Of a stretch of DNA of 64,000 nt, positions 7,133-15,716 are shown piece by piece. Under the pieces are notes generated by a model. That model was not told the origin of the DNA. It did not search any database and was given only the letters and a program-made list of their open reading frames with translations. Made by a program: the position numbers and the translations under genes. How positions within the stretch are numbered: the stretch's first letter is position 1; every line of letters begins with the position of its first letter. The DNA comes from Singulisphaera sp. GP187 (GTDB lineage: Bacteria; Planctomycetota; Planctomycetia; Isosphaerales; Isosphaeraceae), in NCBI RefSeq assembly GCF_900129635.1, contig NZ_FSRB01000001.1:4441501-4505500 (forward strand), given 5' to 3'.

Positions 7133-9424
7133 GTGGCGACCAGGAAGGACAAAACGCTCCGACCGCAGCTCCTCACGCTCTTCAACCTGGGAGCGATCCG
7201 CGAGCTCACGGACGGGCAACTGTTGGAACGGTTCTTGACCGACCGAGGCGAAATGGCCGAACTGGCGTTCGCCGCCCTGGTCGAGCGGCACAGCGCCATG
7301 GTGATGCGCGTCTGCCGCGCCCGGCTCTCCAACCCCCATGACGCTCAAGACGCCTTCCAGGCCACGTTCCTCATCCTGGTCAAGAAGGCCCGCACCCTCT
7401 GGGTCCAGGATTCCCTGGGCCCCTGGCTGCACCAGGTCGCCCTCCGAACGGCGACCTGCGCTCGCCAGGATGCGGCCCGGCGTCAGCGGCTCGAACGCCA
7501 AGCGGCCGAGCGTGCGGCCCCTGTCGACCCACAGGCCCCGGCGCTCGACGGGGAGCGGGGAGCCATGCTCCACGATGCGATCGACCGATTGCCCGAGCGG
7601 TATCGGATCCCGATCATCCTCTGCGACCTGGAGGGGCGGACCTGCGAAGAAGCGGCCCGGCGGATGGGTCGGCCGGTCGGGACGATCAAAAGCTGGCGTG
7701 CCCGTGGGCGCGAGCGATTGCGTGAGCGTCTGATCCAGGTCGGTCTGGCCCCTTCGGCCACGCTGGAAGCGACCCTGGCGGCGGACCTCGCCCGAGGCGC
7801 CGTTCCCAAACCGGAGGCGGAGACGGTTCGCGCCGCCACACGAATCCGGGGCAACGCGAAGACGACCGGGGACGTCCCGGCGTCGGTCTGCCTGCTCATC
7901 AAGGGAGTGATGAAAGCCATGCTGCTCAGCAAGTTGAGGACGACGGCGACAATCCTGTGCGCATTGGCCCTGTTCGCCGCCGGCCTCGGGACCGTGGCAC
8001 GAGTCGCCGCCGACGATGCGAAGGACAAGTCCGTCGAACCGTTGAACAAAGTGCCTCCGCTGGTTTCGATCCTGATGCCCGATCCGACCGCCCCACGCCC
8101 CGAAGAACGCGAAATCGAGGTCTGGGAGCTCACGCTCCGCGACGCCATCCGCATCGGGCTGAAAGGGTCCGACGGGCTTCGCCTGGTCAAGGCCGCTCAC
8201 GATGGAGGACCTGACGCCAGCGACGAGATCGTTCCCTTGGCCACGGACCTGGACCCGTCTCAGTTCAAGACCCGTGTCATGCGGTACGTCCATTCGGTCA
8301 CACAGCAGTACTGGAACCTGACCCAACAGCACGTCCAGCTCTGGAGCAGTGAGAAGGCGGTCGAACTGGCCAGGGAAGTCAAGAGTCGTGAAGAGGCTGA
8401 GCTGGAACTCGGCCGCGGTACGGTCGCGGACGTGGCGGAAATCCGGCAACGGCTCGAACAATTCCAGCTGGACCTGATCACGAAAAAGTCGGACCTGATC
8501 GCTGCGGAACAATCGCTCCGAGAACACATCGGGCTCCCCCTGGCTGACACCCGGCGCATCGTTCCGGTCACCCCGCCCACCGAAAAGAAAGTGCCGCCCG
8601 ACTGGAAGACAAGCCACGCCACCATGTTGGAGCAACAGCCCGACGTCGCGCAGACGAAAGCGATGGTGGTAAAGGCGGAAAAACAATTCCTCGCGGGCGA
8701 GCTCGAACAGATTAACAAAGCATTCGCCGAAGCCCCCGGGAATCCAGGGGAGCCCGCACCCGCGCCTGACGCGACACGGCATCGGTTGAATCGATATCAC
8801 CTTATCAAAAAGAAAGCCTATCTCCAGCAGGTCATTCACCAGACGACTCAATCCTTGAGCCGGTTCTTTCTTGAAGTCGACGCGAACTTCAAGCAATACC
8901 AAACCGCATCCCGATTGCGAACGGCCGCCACACAACGGCTGGAGGCACAACGAGCGTTCTATGAGCAGGGCCGAATCACGGTCGATCGCTACCTCGACGC
9001 CATCAGCCAATATGCCAGTGCCGTGGCCCAAGAAGCTCAGTTCAAAACCACGTACAACATCGGGCTGACCTCATTGGAGGAGGCCCAGGGAACGCTTCTC
9101 GAGTATGAGAAGCTCACCGTCAGCCAGCGCCCGAGCGAGGCCAAAACCCCCTCGACCAACAAGCACGACGATGCGACGGTGCCCGCAACCCACGAGCACC
9201 AAGCCCTCGTCACTCCCATGGATCGGTTCATCGGCCGGCGGCCGCACCCGACCACCACCAGCACCGTCCCGATTGCGTCCCAGAGTTCGACCGGCGAACC
9301 GGCCAGCGTGTCGCTCTCGTTCGAGAAGACGATCGCCTTCGGCTCCAAGCCGATCACCATCCAGGGTTCGTTCACGATCAAGCCGGCCCCATCGACATCG
9401 AGCGCCCCCTCGAAAGCCCCGTAA
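7133..9424 (+). CDS. ECF sigma factor fused to a membrane segment and TolC-like domain
   Basis: One continuous 763-residue frame. Residues about 14-90 form sigma region 2 (ELTDGQLLERFL, then DAQDAFQATFLILVKKA). Residues about 144-200 form region 4, with the helix-turn-helix CEEAARRMGRPVGTIKSW. A single hydrophobic helix follows at about 270-290 (TTATILCALALFAAGLG). The remaining roughly 460 residues are long amphipathic helices resembling an outer-membrane efflux (TolC/OEP) protein, with two similar halves around 376 and 600-660. The GTG at 7133 has GAGG upstream and fits the family N-terminus. Planctomycete ECF factors often carry C-terminal extensions past a membrane helix; a TolC-like one would place sensing in the periplasm. 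A VAADDA stretch after the helix could allow cleavage. Confidence 0.82.
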   Translation: MATRKDKTLRPQLLTLFNLGAIRELTDGQLLERFLTDRGEMAELAFAALVERHSAMVMRVCRARLSNPHDAQDAFQATFLILVKKARTLWVQDSLGPWLHQVALRTATCARQDAARRQRLERQAAERAAPVDPQAPALDGERGAMLHDAIDRLPERYRIPIILCDLEGRTCEEAARRMGRPVGTIKSWRARGRERLRERLIQVGLAPSATLEATLAADLARGAVPKPEAETVRAATRIRGNAKTTGDVPASVCLLIKGVMKAMLLSKLRTTATILCALALFAAGLGTVARVAADDAKDKSVEPLNKVPPLVSILMPDPTAPRPEEREIEVWELTLRDAIRIGLKGSDGLRLVKAAHDGGPDASDEIVPLATDLDPSQFKTRVMRYVHSVTQQYWNLTQQHVQLWSSEKAVELAREVKSREEAELELGRGTVADVAEIRQRLEQFQLDLITKKSDLIAAEQSLREHIGLPLADTRRIVPVTPPTEKKVPPDWKTSHATMLEQQPDVAQTKAMVVKAEKQFLAGELEQINKAFAEAPGNPGEPAPAPDATRHRLNRYHLIKKKAYLQQVIHQTTQSLSRFFLEVDANFKQYQTASRLRTAATQRLEAQRAFYEQGRITVDRYLDAISQYASAVAQEAQFKTTYNIGLTSLEEAQGTLLEYEKLTVSQRPSEAKTPSTNKHDDATVPATHEHQALVTPMDRFIGRRPHPTTTSTVPIASQSSTGEPASVSLSFEKTIAFGSKPITIQGSFTIKPAPSTSSAPSKAP

Positions 9425-9456
9425 CTTCGGCCGAGCCGGCAACGCGGTCCCAATCC

Positions 9457-9507
9457 AAAACGGACCTCCTCCCGCCTGCGTTCGCGGGCGAGGGGGAGGT
9501 CCGTTTT
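9457..9507. terminator. Hairpin terminator with A/T tails, usable in either direction
   Basis: AAAACGGACCTCCTCCCGCC (9457-9476) pairs with the stretch ending GGTCCGTTTT (9487-9507) across a 10-base loop. It stands 33 bp after the sigma-TolC stop. The stem is flanked by A-run and T-run, so it resembles an intrinsic terminator on both strands. Confidence 0.75.
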
Positions 9508-9624
9508 GCTGACTTGCTTGTGGTCGACAGAATTACCACAATGCCTCGATACAAAAGACCGTCTCAAGTTGCGTGCCTTCAAGACGCCCGACTCACCCTG
9601 CTCACGGCCCCAGAGAGAGGCTCC

Positions 9625-10650
9625 ATGGCGGACCAGCCGTTGAAAATCCTGATTATTGGCGCTCACCCGGACGACGCCGACATCAAGGCCGGTGGAACGG
9701 CCGCCAAGTGGTCGGCCCTCGGCCATGTCGTCCGGCTCGTCAGCCTGACCGACGGCCGGGCCGGTCATCAGACGGTGCACGGGCCGGTCCTCGCCCAAAG
9801 GCGCCAGGCCGAGGCGGCCGCGGCCGCCGCGTCCATCAGCGCAACCTACGAGATTTTCGACATCCCCGACGGCGAGCTCGACGACCGCCTCGAGTACCGT
9901 CACCGGGTGATCCGGCTGATCCGCGGCTTTCAGCCCGATCTGATCATCACCCACCGCTCGACCGACTATCACCCCGACCACCGGTTCACCGGCCTGCTCG
10001 TCCAGGACGCCTCGTACCTGCTCACCGTGCCCGCCGTCTGCCCTGACACGCCGCACCTCGCCCAGTGCCCGGTGATCCTCTACTTCTCCGACGCGTTCAA
10101 GAAGCCCTGCCGGTTCGAGCCCCACATCGCCGTCGACATCGAAGGTGAGTTCGACCGCCTGGTCGGAATGCTCCACCGCCACCAGTCGCAATTCTACGAG
10201 TGGCTTCCCTACAACGCGGGGATCCCCGACCAGGTCCCCGCCAGCGACGTCGAGCGCAAGGACTGGCTGGCCGGACGGATGCGTGATCGGATCCGGCCGC
10301 TGGCCGACCGCTTCCGCGACCTCGTCGTCCGGACCTACGGAGAAAAAGCCGGCGGGCGGATCGACTTGATCGAGGCGTTCGAGGTCTCGGAATACGGCGC
10401 CCCGCTCAATGCCGAAGCCGGAGCCAAGCTGTTCCCATTCCTCCCCGCCACCTGGGTCGCAAGCTTGTCCGACTCGCGAAAAGAATGGGCCGATGTGCCC
10501 GAAGCCGAGGTCATCAAACCCAAGGCTGTGAAACCCAAGGTCGTCAAAGCCAAGGCCCCCGAAGTTGAGACCACCGAAGTTGAGGCCACCGAAGCGAGCG
10601 GGACGTCGGGCAACGAACCGCCATGGTTAGGCAAAAATCTGTTCAACTAA
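9625..10650 (+). CDS. PIG-L family deacetylase
   Basis: A 341-residue zinc-dependent deacetylase of the PIG-L/LmbE family, which removes N-acetyl groups from sugar conjugates such as GlcNAc derivatives. The metal and catalytic motif AHPDDAD is at residues 13-19. The second His motif YHPDH is at about 114-118. A low-complexity tail rich in Lys, Pro, Val and Glu (KPKAVKPKVVKAKAPEVE) extends from about residue 295 and is unlike the core. The ATG at 9625 follows AGAGAGAGG; the frame is open upstream without conserved sequence. It converges with comEC and the two stop codons overlap. Substrate unknown. Confidence 0.88.
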   Translation: MADQPLKILIIGAHPDDADIKAGGTAAKWSALGHVVRLVSLTDGRAGHQTVHGPVLAQRRQAEAAAAAASISATYEIFDIPDGELDDRLEYRHRVIRLIRGFQPDLIITHRSTDYHPDHRFTGLLVQDASYLLTVPAVCPDTPHLAQCPVILYFSDAFKKPCRFEPHIAVDIEGEFDRLVGMLHRHQSQFYEWLPYNAGIPDQVPASDVERKDWLAGRMRDRIRPLADRFRDLVVRTYGEKAGGRIDLIEAFEVSEYGAPLNAEAGAKLFPFLPATWVASLSDSRKEWADVPEAEVIKPKAVKPKVVKAKAPEVETTEVEATEASGTSGNEPPWLGKNLFN

Positions 10651-13286
10651 AGACGTTCTCTCTTCGCGATCACCAACACCAGCCAAGTGCCGAGTCCGAG
10701 AAGGAATCCGGCCAGGCTGACCAGTCCGCGCTGCCAGGACGAGGCGTTCATCATAAGACCCTCCACTGGGGAGCGCGCGGGCGATCGGTTTTCGTCGAGG
10801 AACCCACGCGCTGCCAGGCGATCCGGCTCCCAGCGGAGCCGGATCGCCCCGCGCTGCCAGGTGCGCAGCAGGGGGATGCCGCGTGGCTCGAGGGCCTCCA
10901 ACGGGTCGCGCGTGCCCACGGCGGGCGGGCGCTGGCTGACGACCACCAGGCCGGGACGGGCCCAGGTGTAGAGGGACTCGGGGTTGGCCGAGCGGCCGCC
11001 ATGATGAGGGGCCAGGATGGCGTCGAGCGGGAAGGCCGGGCGATCGAGCAGTCGGGTCAGGCCCTCCCGCTCCAGGTCGCCGGTCAGGAGAAGGTGGCGG
11101 CCGGCGGATTCCAAAGCGAGGACGATGCTCCGCGCGTTGTCACTCGACCCTGGGGAAAACGACTCGGGAGGATGCCAGACCGAAAACCGGGCTCCCGCCG
11201 ACTCCCACTGTTCGCCCTCAGCCATGACGCGGATCGGCACGCCGTGAGTCCGAACCGTCTCCAGCAGTTGCACGGCGCCCGGGTTGGCCGGGCTCGCGAA
11301 GCCGGGTGGAACGCAAACTTCGGCGATTGAGAACCGCTCGAGCAGGTCGGGAAGACCATTGTAATGATCAGCATCGGCATGCGAAAGAATTACCGCATCA
11401 ATATGGGACACGCCGCGAGCCCAGAGGGCGGGGGCAACGATCCGCCGGCCAACGCTGGGGTCATGCATGCGGCCGCAGTCGTAAACGATCGTCCCCCCTG
11501 CGAGCGTTTGAATGATGACGGCCAGGCCGTGGCCAACGGCAAGCACTTCGGTCTCAAGTCTCCCCTCGCGGCGCGGCATCGAAGTCCAGACGAGGCCGAG
11601 CATGACCCAGCCCGCGAGCAGCCCCCAGGCGATGCGCCAGAGGGACCAGCGGCGGACTCCGGCGACCGTGGCGAAGCCGAGCAGGCCGTAGGTGACGAGC
11701 ACCCAAGCCAGGGATGGCCCCGGAACGAAAGCGTGCCCCCACGACCGTGATGCCCCCCAGCGCACGAGATATTCAGTCCAGCCCAAGGTGCGAGCGCAGA
11801 CCCAGGCGGGGGGCCCGCCCAGCGGATCCCAGATTGCGGACAGGCCCAAGCTCAGACCCGACGCCATCAAGGCGATCGAGGTCAACGGGATCAGCGGGAG
11901 GTTCAGCAGCACGCCGATCGGCGAAATGACGTGGAACCGAAGCGCGACCAGCGGCAAAGCCGCGAGCCAAACGATCGTCGAAACGATCAGGCCCGGGGTC
12001 ACGAGTACCGGCCACCGCCGCATCTGCGCCAACCACCAGGGCTCGAGCGACCGCTCCAGGACGTCGAGCGGACTGCCGGGCCCTTGGATCCGGAAGGTCA
12101 AGGCATAGTAGGCGTGCCGGAGCAGGTTGGTGGTCGGCGTGACGCCCCAGAAAATGGCCGCGATCGCCAGAAAGGAGAGTTGGCAACCCACGTCGAAAAG
12201 GTCGGCCGGGTTCAGCCAAAGCGTGATCAGCGCGGCCAGGGACAGGTTGTTCGCGGACCGGACCGATCGGTCGAGGAAACCCGCGAGGCAGGCCGCGACG
12301 GTCATCGCGGCCGAGCGCACGACCGAGGGAGCGAGGCCGACCAGCAACGCATAAGCGATCGTCGTCAAGGCGAGCGCAAGGAAGGCGCTGCGCCGACCCA
12401 GGCCGAGGAAGCGGAACACGAACCAGAGGACGCCGGCCAGCACTTGCAGGTGCAGCCCGGAGATCGCCAGCAGGTGGGTGGTCCCGGTTCGGGCGAACGC
12501 GTCGTTGACGTCGGGATCCACCCCTTCACGCCGACCGAGGAGAAGCGCGGCCGCCAGGGGCGCCACGTTCGGATTCAGACCCGCGACCAGCCGGACGTAA
12601 CTCCAGGTCCGCACCCGTCCCAGCCAGTCGGTCCCGATCCAGGTGCCAGCCGCGGGGTCGGCCCAGACCCCGTCGGGGCCGTCGACCGCGAGCCGAAGTC
12701 GGATCCTCTGGGCGCGCAAATAGTGGCGGTAGTCGAACTCACCGGGGTTGAGTGGCCCCGCGATCGCCGACAAGACTCCCACGGCCTCGATCCCATGCCC
12801 CGCCGCCAGGTCCGACCGGTCGCCAACGACGATCAACTGGGCACGCCCTTGGGCCGGCCGCCAGACGCGGCCGTCGCAGAGGGCCGTCACGGCGAGCACG
12901 GCCCGCGTCGTCGCGGAACTCCCCACGCTTTCGCCCAACCGAGGTCCCCGCACGTCCCAGATCACACCGCGAACCCAGACCGGCCGCGGCGAGTCCGTAA
13001 GACCCCGCACCCGCGCCAGATCGTCGGGCATGAGGTCCGACCAATACGCGTGATGGCGTCCGCCCCCAAGCCCCACGATCGCGAGGACCAGGCCGGCGAC
13101 CGCGGGAACCTGATGATCCCGGCCCAAGGCGGCAATCATGACACCGACCAGCGCAAGTCCGGCCCAGACGTCCGTTCCCCAACGCTCGAACTCACGATCG
13201 AGCACGATCCCGACGACAAAGGCCAGGGCCACGGGAACCAAGGGAGCGAGCAGAACCCGCGAACGCCGATCGGGGTCGTAGCTCAT
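10647..13286 (-). CDS. comEC: ComEC/Rec2-type DNA uptake channel protein
   Basis: An 879-residue polytopic membrane protein. Order: N-terminal hydrophobic segments and a DUF4131 region (to about 200), a competence channel domain with many helices (about 230-540; TGTTHLLAISGLHLQVLAG is diagnostic), and a C-terminal metallo-beta-lactamase-like domain. That domain holds HADADHYNG (about 635), LTGDLE and APHHGG. ComEC carries single-stranded DNA across the inner membrane during natural transformation, and the lactamase-like domain is proposed to degrade the other strand. I use the ATG at 13286 (MSYDPDRRSRVLL), not the one at 13331, because it starts just before the first membrane segment. No other competence gene is nearby. 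Confidence 0.88.
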   Translation of the reverse strand: MSYDPDRRSRVLLAPLVPVALAFVVGIVLDREFERWGTDVWAGLALVGVMIAALGRDHQVPAVAGLVLAIVGLGGGRHHAYWSDLMPDDLARVRGLTDSPRPVWVRGVIWDVRGPRLGESVGSSATTRAVLAVTALCDGRVWRPAQGRAQLIVVGDRSDLAAGHGIEAVGVLSAIAGPLNPGEFDYRHYLRAQRIRLRLAVDGPDGVWADPAAGTWIGTDWLGRVRTWSYVRLVAGLNPNVAPLAAALLLGRREGVDPDVNDAFARTGTTHLLAISGLHLQVLAGVLWFVFRFLGLGRRSAFLALALTTIAYALLVGLAPSVVRSAAMTVAACLAGFLDRSVRSANNLSLAALITLWLNPADLFDVGCQLSFLAIAAIFWGVTPTTNLLRHAYYALTFRIQGPGSPLDVLERSLEPWWLAQMRRWPVLVTPGLIVSTIVWLAALPLVALRFHVISPIGVLLNLPLIPLTSIALMASGLSLGLSAIWDPLGGPPAWVCARTLGWTEYLVRWGASRSWGHAFVPGPSLAWVLVTYGLLGFATVAGVRRWSLWRIAWGLLAGWVMLGLVWTSMPRREGRLETEVLAVGHGLAVIIQTLAGGTIVYDCGRMHDPSVGRRIVAPALWARGVSHIDAVILSHADADHYNGLPDLLERFSIAEVCVPPGFASPANPGAVQLLETVRTHGVPIRVMAEGEQWESAGARFSVWHPPESFSPGSSDNARSIVLALESAGRHLLLTGDLEREGLTRLLDRPAFPLDAILAPHHGGRSANPESLYTWARPGLVVVSQRPPAVGTRDPLEALEPRGIPLLRTWQRGAIRLRWEPDRLAARGFLDENRSPARSPVEGLMMNASSWQRGLVSLAGFLLGLGTWLVLVIAKRERL

Positions 13287-13788
13287 CGACGCTCCAATCC
13301 CGCCGAACGTCACGTCACGAGCCGACCACAATGGCCCATCTTAAGACCACGCCAAAACCAGCACGCGTTCACCATTGATACTGCCACAGACAAGGCCCCG
13401 AGAATAGGTATCACCCTCCCCAGAGCAATTCCCCATTCCATGACCCACCGATCTTCGCGAATCCATTCGATTTCATCGGTTAACTTCGACGATGATCCTC
13501 GCTTCAACCGAGCCGCGCACGCAGCGCAGCGGAGTAAGCGGTTACAGATTGATGCTCCGAGATGCCGAGTGCAACCCGATCGCTTACTCCGCTGTGCTGC
13601 GTGCGCGGCTCGGTGAGTCAAGCCCTTGCTTTGGTCGTTCCTAACGAACCCGATCCCATTTCTCAAACCGAGCCTCATCGACTCCATGCGTGGTTGCCCC
13701 AGGGAACGCGCTTGCCCGCTTTCGCGGATCGGGGCAAAATAGCGGCGCGTTCCGATTCGCCGCGAAGGGATTCCCGAGGGAGATTTTT
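13287..13788. other. Intergenic region carrying palindromic repeat R2
   Basis: A 500-bp gap between comEC and the divergent DUF6065-like gene. Its recognisable content is the R2 palindrome at 13506-13614, listed separately. ORFs in 13310-13700 are translations of that repeat and its flanks. No RNA gene was recognised. Confidence 0.55.
13506..13614. repeat. Palindromic repeat R2, intact copy
   Basis: The left arm AACCGAGCCGCGCACGCAGC continues to GGAGTAAGCG. The right arm CGCTTACTCCGCTGTGCTGC ends GCGGCTCGGT and is its reverse complement with few mismatches. The spacer of about 45 bp contains CCGAGATGCCGAG. The same element lies reversed at 43688-43790. Size and long arms suggest a REP/MITE-type element. 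Confidence 0.8.
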
Positions 13789-14604
13789 ATGGATCGACCA
13801 CGACTTGAGGTTGGGATCTATCAGCTCGTGGACGATTCGATGCTCAAGCAGAACCGTACGGACGGAACGGGGTGGGACTGGAGGTGGGCCGACTGGCAGC
13901 GCGACTGGATGGACGCCACCCCAAGTCGCTACGCCTATCGCTGCCTCCCGCTGACGATCGTCAACCAGACGGGGTGGTGGATCATGAACCCCGTCGGGTT
14001 CTCGGCAATCTGGCGCGGGCAGGACGCCTCGGGGGGCATCGAGTTCTTGTTCGACAGCGAGCCCGAACTCTGGAAGAACTGGATCAACAACCAGTTCGGG
14101 ACCGGGATCATCACCTGGAACACACCGTTTTTGTTCCGCACCAAACCCCAAGGCTCGCGGCTCCTGATCTGCGGGCCTGCGAACCATTTCAAGACCAATG
14201 CACATCCGCTCACTGCGTTGATCGAGAGCGACTGGATGACCATGTCGTTCACGATGAATTACAAATTGATGATTCCAAACGTGCCGGTTCGGTTCGAGGT
14301 TGGGGAACCTTTGTTCCAGGCGATTCCACTGGCCGGCAACACCTGCGCGGATCTGGAGACGGCCACCGTCACCTACCAAAAGCTGGAGGAAGACCCCGAG
14401 GTCAACCACGCTTACCGGGAATGGAACGAGGGCCGGCTGCAATTCCACCAGCAGAAGGCCCGGGGTGAGGTCAAGGCGGACGACTGGCAGAAGGATTATT
14501 TTCAAGGCCGAGACGCGACCGGGCGGGAAGCGCCCCCCGACCACCGGACCAAGGTCAGGCCTCCCCAAATCCGGTACAGCCCATCGACGAAACCTCCTCA
14601 ATAG
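13789..14604 (+). CDS. DUF6065-like protein
   Basis: A 271-residue soluble protein. Segments such as CLPLTIVNQTGWWIMNP, FGTGIITWNTPFLFRT and LICGPANHFK match what I remember of the DUF6065 family (function unknown). The end carries EVNHAYREWNEGR and a basic, Pro-rich tail. The ATG at 13789 has GAGGGAG seven bases upstream; the frame before it is not protein-like. A metalloprotease gene starts 27 bp after the stop, so the two are probably co-transcribed. The family assignment is from memory of the pattern; no catalytic residues are evident. Confidence 0.65.
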   Translation: MDRPRLEVGIYQLVDDSMLKQNRTDGTGWDWRWADWQRDWMDATPSRYAYRCLPLTIVNQTGWWIMNPVGFSAIWRGQDASGGIEFLFDSEPELWKNWINNQFGTGIITWNTPFLFRTKPQGSRLLICGPANHFKTNAHPLTALIESDWMTMSFTMNYKLMIPNVPVRFEVGEPLFQAIPLAGNTCADLETATVTYQKLEEDPEVNHAYREWNEGRLQFHQQKARGEVKADDWQKDYFQGRDATGREAPPDHRTKVRPPQIRYSPSTKPPQ

Positions 14605-14631
14605 TTCTTCAAAAGGAACCCGATCGCCGCC

Positions 14632-15393
14632 ATGTACGTCTTCAAACGATTCAACCGTTCCCTTGCGGTCATGGTCGTCCTCGGGGCCTGCCTTGCTCCA
14701 GGCCCCCACGACCCCGCTTCAGCCGAGCCGGTGGTCGAATCCTCCCCCTCTCCCTACCCTCCCACCGACCGTTACGAGGCGAGACGGGTCGAGGGTTGGC
14801 CGGTCCTCGTCAACAAGGACCTGATCCGCAACAAGCCCGAGCTCGCCGAGCGCACGCTGGTGTTGCTGCGTCATCAGCTCTTCCAGGTGGTGCGGCGCGT
14901 CCCGGCCAAGGCGGTGGAGCGGCTTCGAAAGATCCAGATCTGGGTCGAGGAGAATGAGTCGCACACCCCATGCATGGCTTATCACCCCGACGCCACCTGG
15001 CTCCGCGAGCATGGGATGAATCCCGAAAAGGCAGGTTGCGTCGAGCTCGCCAACGCTCGCAACTTTCTTTCATGGACAATCGAACAGCCTTGGATGGTCC
15101 TCCACGAGTTGGCCCACGGCTACCACCATCAGTTCCTCAACCAGGGCTTCGACAACGACGAGATCAAGGCGGTCTACGAACAGGCGAAGGCGGCCCAAAT
15201 CTACCAGTCGGTGCTCCGGATCAACGGCAAGGACGACAAAGCATACGCCGCCACCAACCCGATGGAATACTTCGCCGAGACCAGCGAAGCGTTCTTCGGC
15301 ACCAACGACTTTTACCCCTATGTTCGCTCGGAACTGCAACGGCACGACCCCAAGATGTTCGGATTGCTCGAAACACTCTGGGGTAGCGAGTAA
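14632..15393 (+). CDS. Exported zinc metalloprotease (HExxH, gluzincin-like)
   Basis: A 253-residue protein with a signal peptide (basic start, hydrophobic VMVVLGACLAPG, probable cleavage after ASA). The zinc site HELAH is at about 157-161 in WMVLHELAHGYHHQF. A downstream acidic motif NPMEYFAETSEAFFG at about 208-222 probably supplies the third ligand, as in gluzincins such as the M34/lethal-factor-like group. It should hydrolyse peptides outside the cytoplasm. It follows the DUF6065-like gene by 27 bp. Motifs and spacing are seen; family and operon are inferred. Confidence 0.78.
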   Translation: MYVFKRFNRSLAVMVVLGACLAPGPHDPASAEPVVESSPSPYPPTDRYEARRVEGWPVLVNKDLIRNKPELAERTLVLLRHQLFQVVRRVPAKAVERLRKIQIWVEENESHTPCMAYHPDATWLREHGMNPEKAGCVELANARNFLSWTIEQPWMVLHELAHGYHHQFLNQGFDNDEIKAVYEQAKAAQIYQSVLRINGKDDKAYAATNPMEYFAETSEAFFGTNDFYPYVRSELQRHDPKMFGLLETLWGSE

Positions 15394-15716
15394 GTCGATC
15401 GGGAACGAAACGGAGCTCACGTTCGCCTCATCATGGCGTTGCGCCACCCATACGGGAACGCTTACCAGCGAGGTCATGGCCCCCTTGCCAACCCGGGGGG
15501 GAGTCTCCCTGGTCTGGGCAATCAAGATAGGGAGCGGCGGTGTCTTGGGTTGCGGAATCTCGCTCGCCTGAAAGGCGAGCGGGGAGCGCAAGCTCCTTGT
15601 CTGGGGGGAGTCTCCCTGGTCTGGGCGATCAAGACAGGGAGCTCACGCTCCCCGCTCGCCTTACGGGCGAGCGAATGATAAAACTCCGTAAGCACTTTGA
15701 TTGCGCTTATGTCCTG
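15394..15716. other. Repeat-filled gap between the metalloprotease and enolase genes
   Basis: A 323-bp stretch between convergent genes with no coding sequence I trust. Most of it is the R4 repeat cluster (15495-15673). The short ORFs here read through the repeats. Confidence 0.5.
15495..15673. repeat. R4 repeat cluster: direct and inverted copies
   Basis: A roughly 40-bp unit beginning GGGGGGAGTCTCCCTGGTCT is repeated directly at 15495-15535 and 15603-15642. Overlapping it, CTCGCCTGAAAGGCGAGCGG (about 15564) with its GGAGCGCAAGCTCCTTGTCT extension is repeated in inverted form at about 15632-15673. A single related unit occurs at 22837-22866. Confidence 0.7.

Noticed and set aside
6734..9031. 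Long open frame antisense to the sigma-TolC gene
   Set aside because: High-GC shadow ORF; the plus-strand frame has recognisable domains.
11931..13616. 561-codon plus-strand frame opposite comEC
   Set aside because: Composition is Arg/Asp/Gly/Pro/Gln-rich with no domain; comEC on the other strand is clear.
15394..15716. CRISPR-like spacing of repeats
   Set aside because: Only two direct and two inverted units with unequal spacing and no cas genes; better explained as dispersed repeats.
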